Below, one piece after another: positions 6,664 to 6,982 of a stretch of DNA of 6,982 bases; within the stretch, counting starts at the first letter, position 1, and the number at the start of each line of letters is the position of its first letter. The stretch is from Marinosulfonomonas sp. (GTDB lineage Bacteria > Pseudomonadota > Alphaproteobacteria > Rhodobacterales > Rhodobacteraceae), in contig WGBJ01000065.1 of the NCBI GenBank assembly GCA_015494385.1, positions 1 through 6,982 on the forward strand, in the 5' to 3' direction. The notes below the pieces were generated by a model. The model made no database searches and was not told the DNA's origin. It worked only from the letters and a program-made list of their open reading frames with translations. A program made the translations under genes and the position numbers.

Positions 6664-6982
6664 ATGGCCGAGCAATTGACCGAAGCCGATCTGGATATCA
6701 TTCAGCGGATTATTCCGCATCGCTATCCGTTTTTGCTGATCGACAAAGTGGTGGATATCAAACCGAACGAAAGCGCGGTTGGTATCAAGAATATCACCTT
6801 TAACGAGCCACAGTTTCAGGGACATTTCCCCGGCGCGCCGATCTTTCCCGGTGTAATGGTGGTCGAGGCCATCGCCCAGACCTCGGCCATTCTGGTAGGC
6901 ATCACACTTGATCTGGTCGATAAGCCGTTGCTGGTCTATTTCATGAGCATCGACAAATGCAAATTTCGCCGCAAGGTGGTAC
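6664..6982 (+). CDS. fabZ: 3-hydroxyacyl-[acyl-carrier-protein] dehydratase FabZ, 3'-truncated by window edge
   Basis: FabZ dehydrates 3-hydroxyacyl-ACP to trans-2-enoyl-ACP in type II fatty-acid synthesis. It acts in the cytoplasm and competes with the Lpx acyltransferases for 3-hydroxyacyl-ACP. The visible 106 codons start [10 protein letters not shown] and include [12 protein letters not shown] (16-27), the hot-dog-fold entry. The catalytic signature [20 protein letters not shown] (53-72) carries the family's active-site His (H54) and Glu (E68), both present. Reading remains open to the window end; full-length FabZ is usually about 145-155 residues, so roughly a third is missing. The gene follows skp after 98 nt. 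In related genomes it is normally followed by lpxA and other lipid A genes, which this window does not reach. No lpxD intervenes between skp and fabZ, unlike in E. coli. Confidence 0.96.
   Translation, partial: MAEQLTEADLDIIQRIIPHRYPFLLIDKVVDIKPNESAVGIKNITFNEPQFQGHFPGAPIFPGVMVVEAIAQTSAILVGITLDLVDKPLLVYFMSIDKCKFRRKVV

Overview
The window looks like a chromosomal housekeeping locus of a Gram-negative alphaproteobacterium, most likely of the Rhodobacteraceae/Roseobacter type. The basis is gene content and order, moderately high G+C with GC-rich third positions, and protein flavour (a DXR with a TIDSASMFNKALE core, a BamA with the MRGF loop motif, an OmpH-type Skp). The taxonomic call is inference from recall. 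No alignment could be run.

All genes lie on the plus strand. From left to right: the 3' part of cdsA (CDP-diacylglycerol synthase, start codon outside the window); dxr (DXP reductoisomerase, first committed step of the MEP isoprenoid pathway) 3 nt later; rseP (site-2-type intramembrane protease, TTG start) 11 nt after dxr; a gap of about 340 nt containing a probable unlisted 44-codon gene for a one-helix membrane miniprotein and candidate bamA promoters; bamA (outer-membrane beta-barrel assembly, five POTRA domains plus barrel); skp/ompH (periplasmic chaperone) one nucleotide after the bamA stop; a 98-nt gap with an inverted repeat; and the 5' part of fabZ (3-hydroxyacyl-ACP dehydratase), cut by the window end.

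The genes share a theme of cell-envelope construction. CdsA activates phosphatidic acid for phospholipid synthesis. DXR supplies isoprenoid precursors, including those for the undecaprenyl carrier. RseP cleaves membrane proteins in envelope-stress signalling. BamA and Skp fold and insert outer-membrane proteins. FabZ feeds acyl chains to phospholipid and lipid A synthesis. cdsA-dxr-rseP look like one transcriptional unit. bamA-skp look like a second with its own promoter, and fabZ may have an extra start site in the skp-fabZ gap.

I found no mobile element, CRISPR array, rRNA, tRNA or clear intrinsic terminator, and no evidence of an exotic new system. The items most worth a second look are the 44-codon gene at 3350-3484, the inverted repeat just before fabZ, and the absence of lpxD between skp and fabZ.
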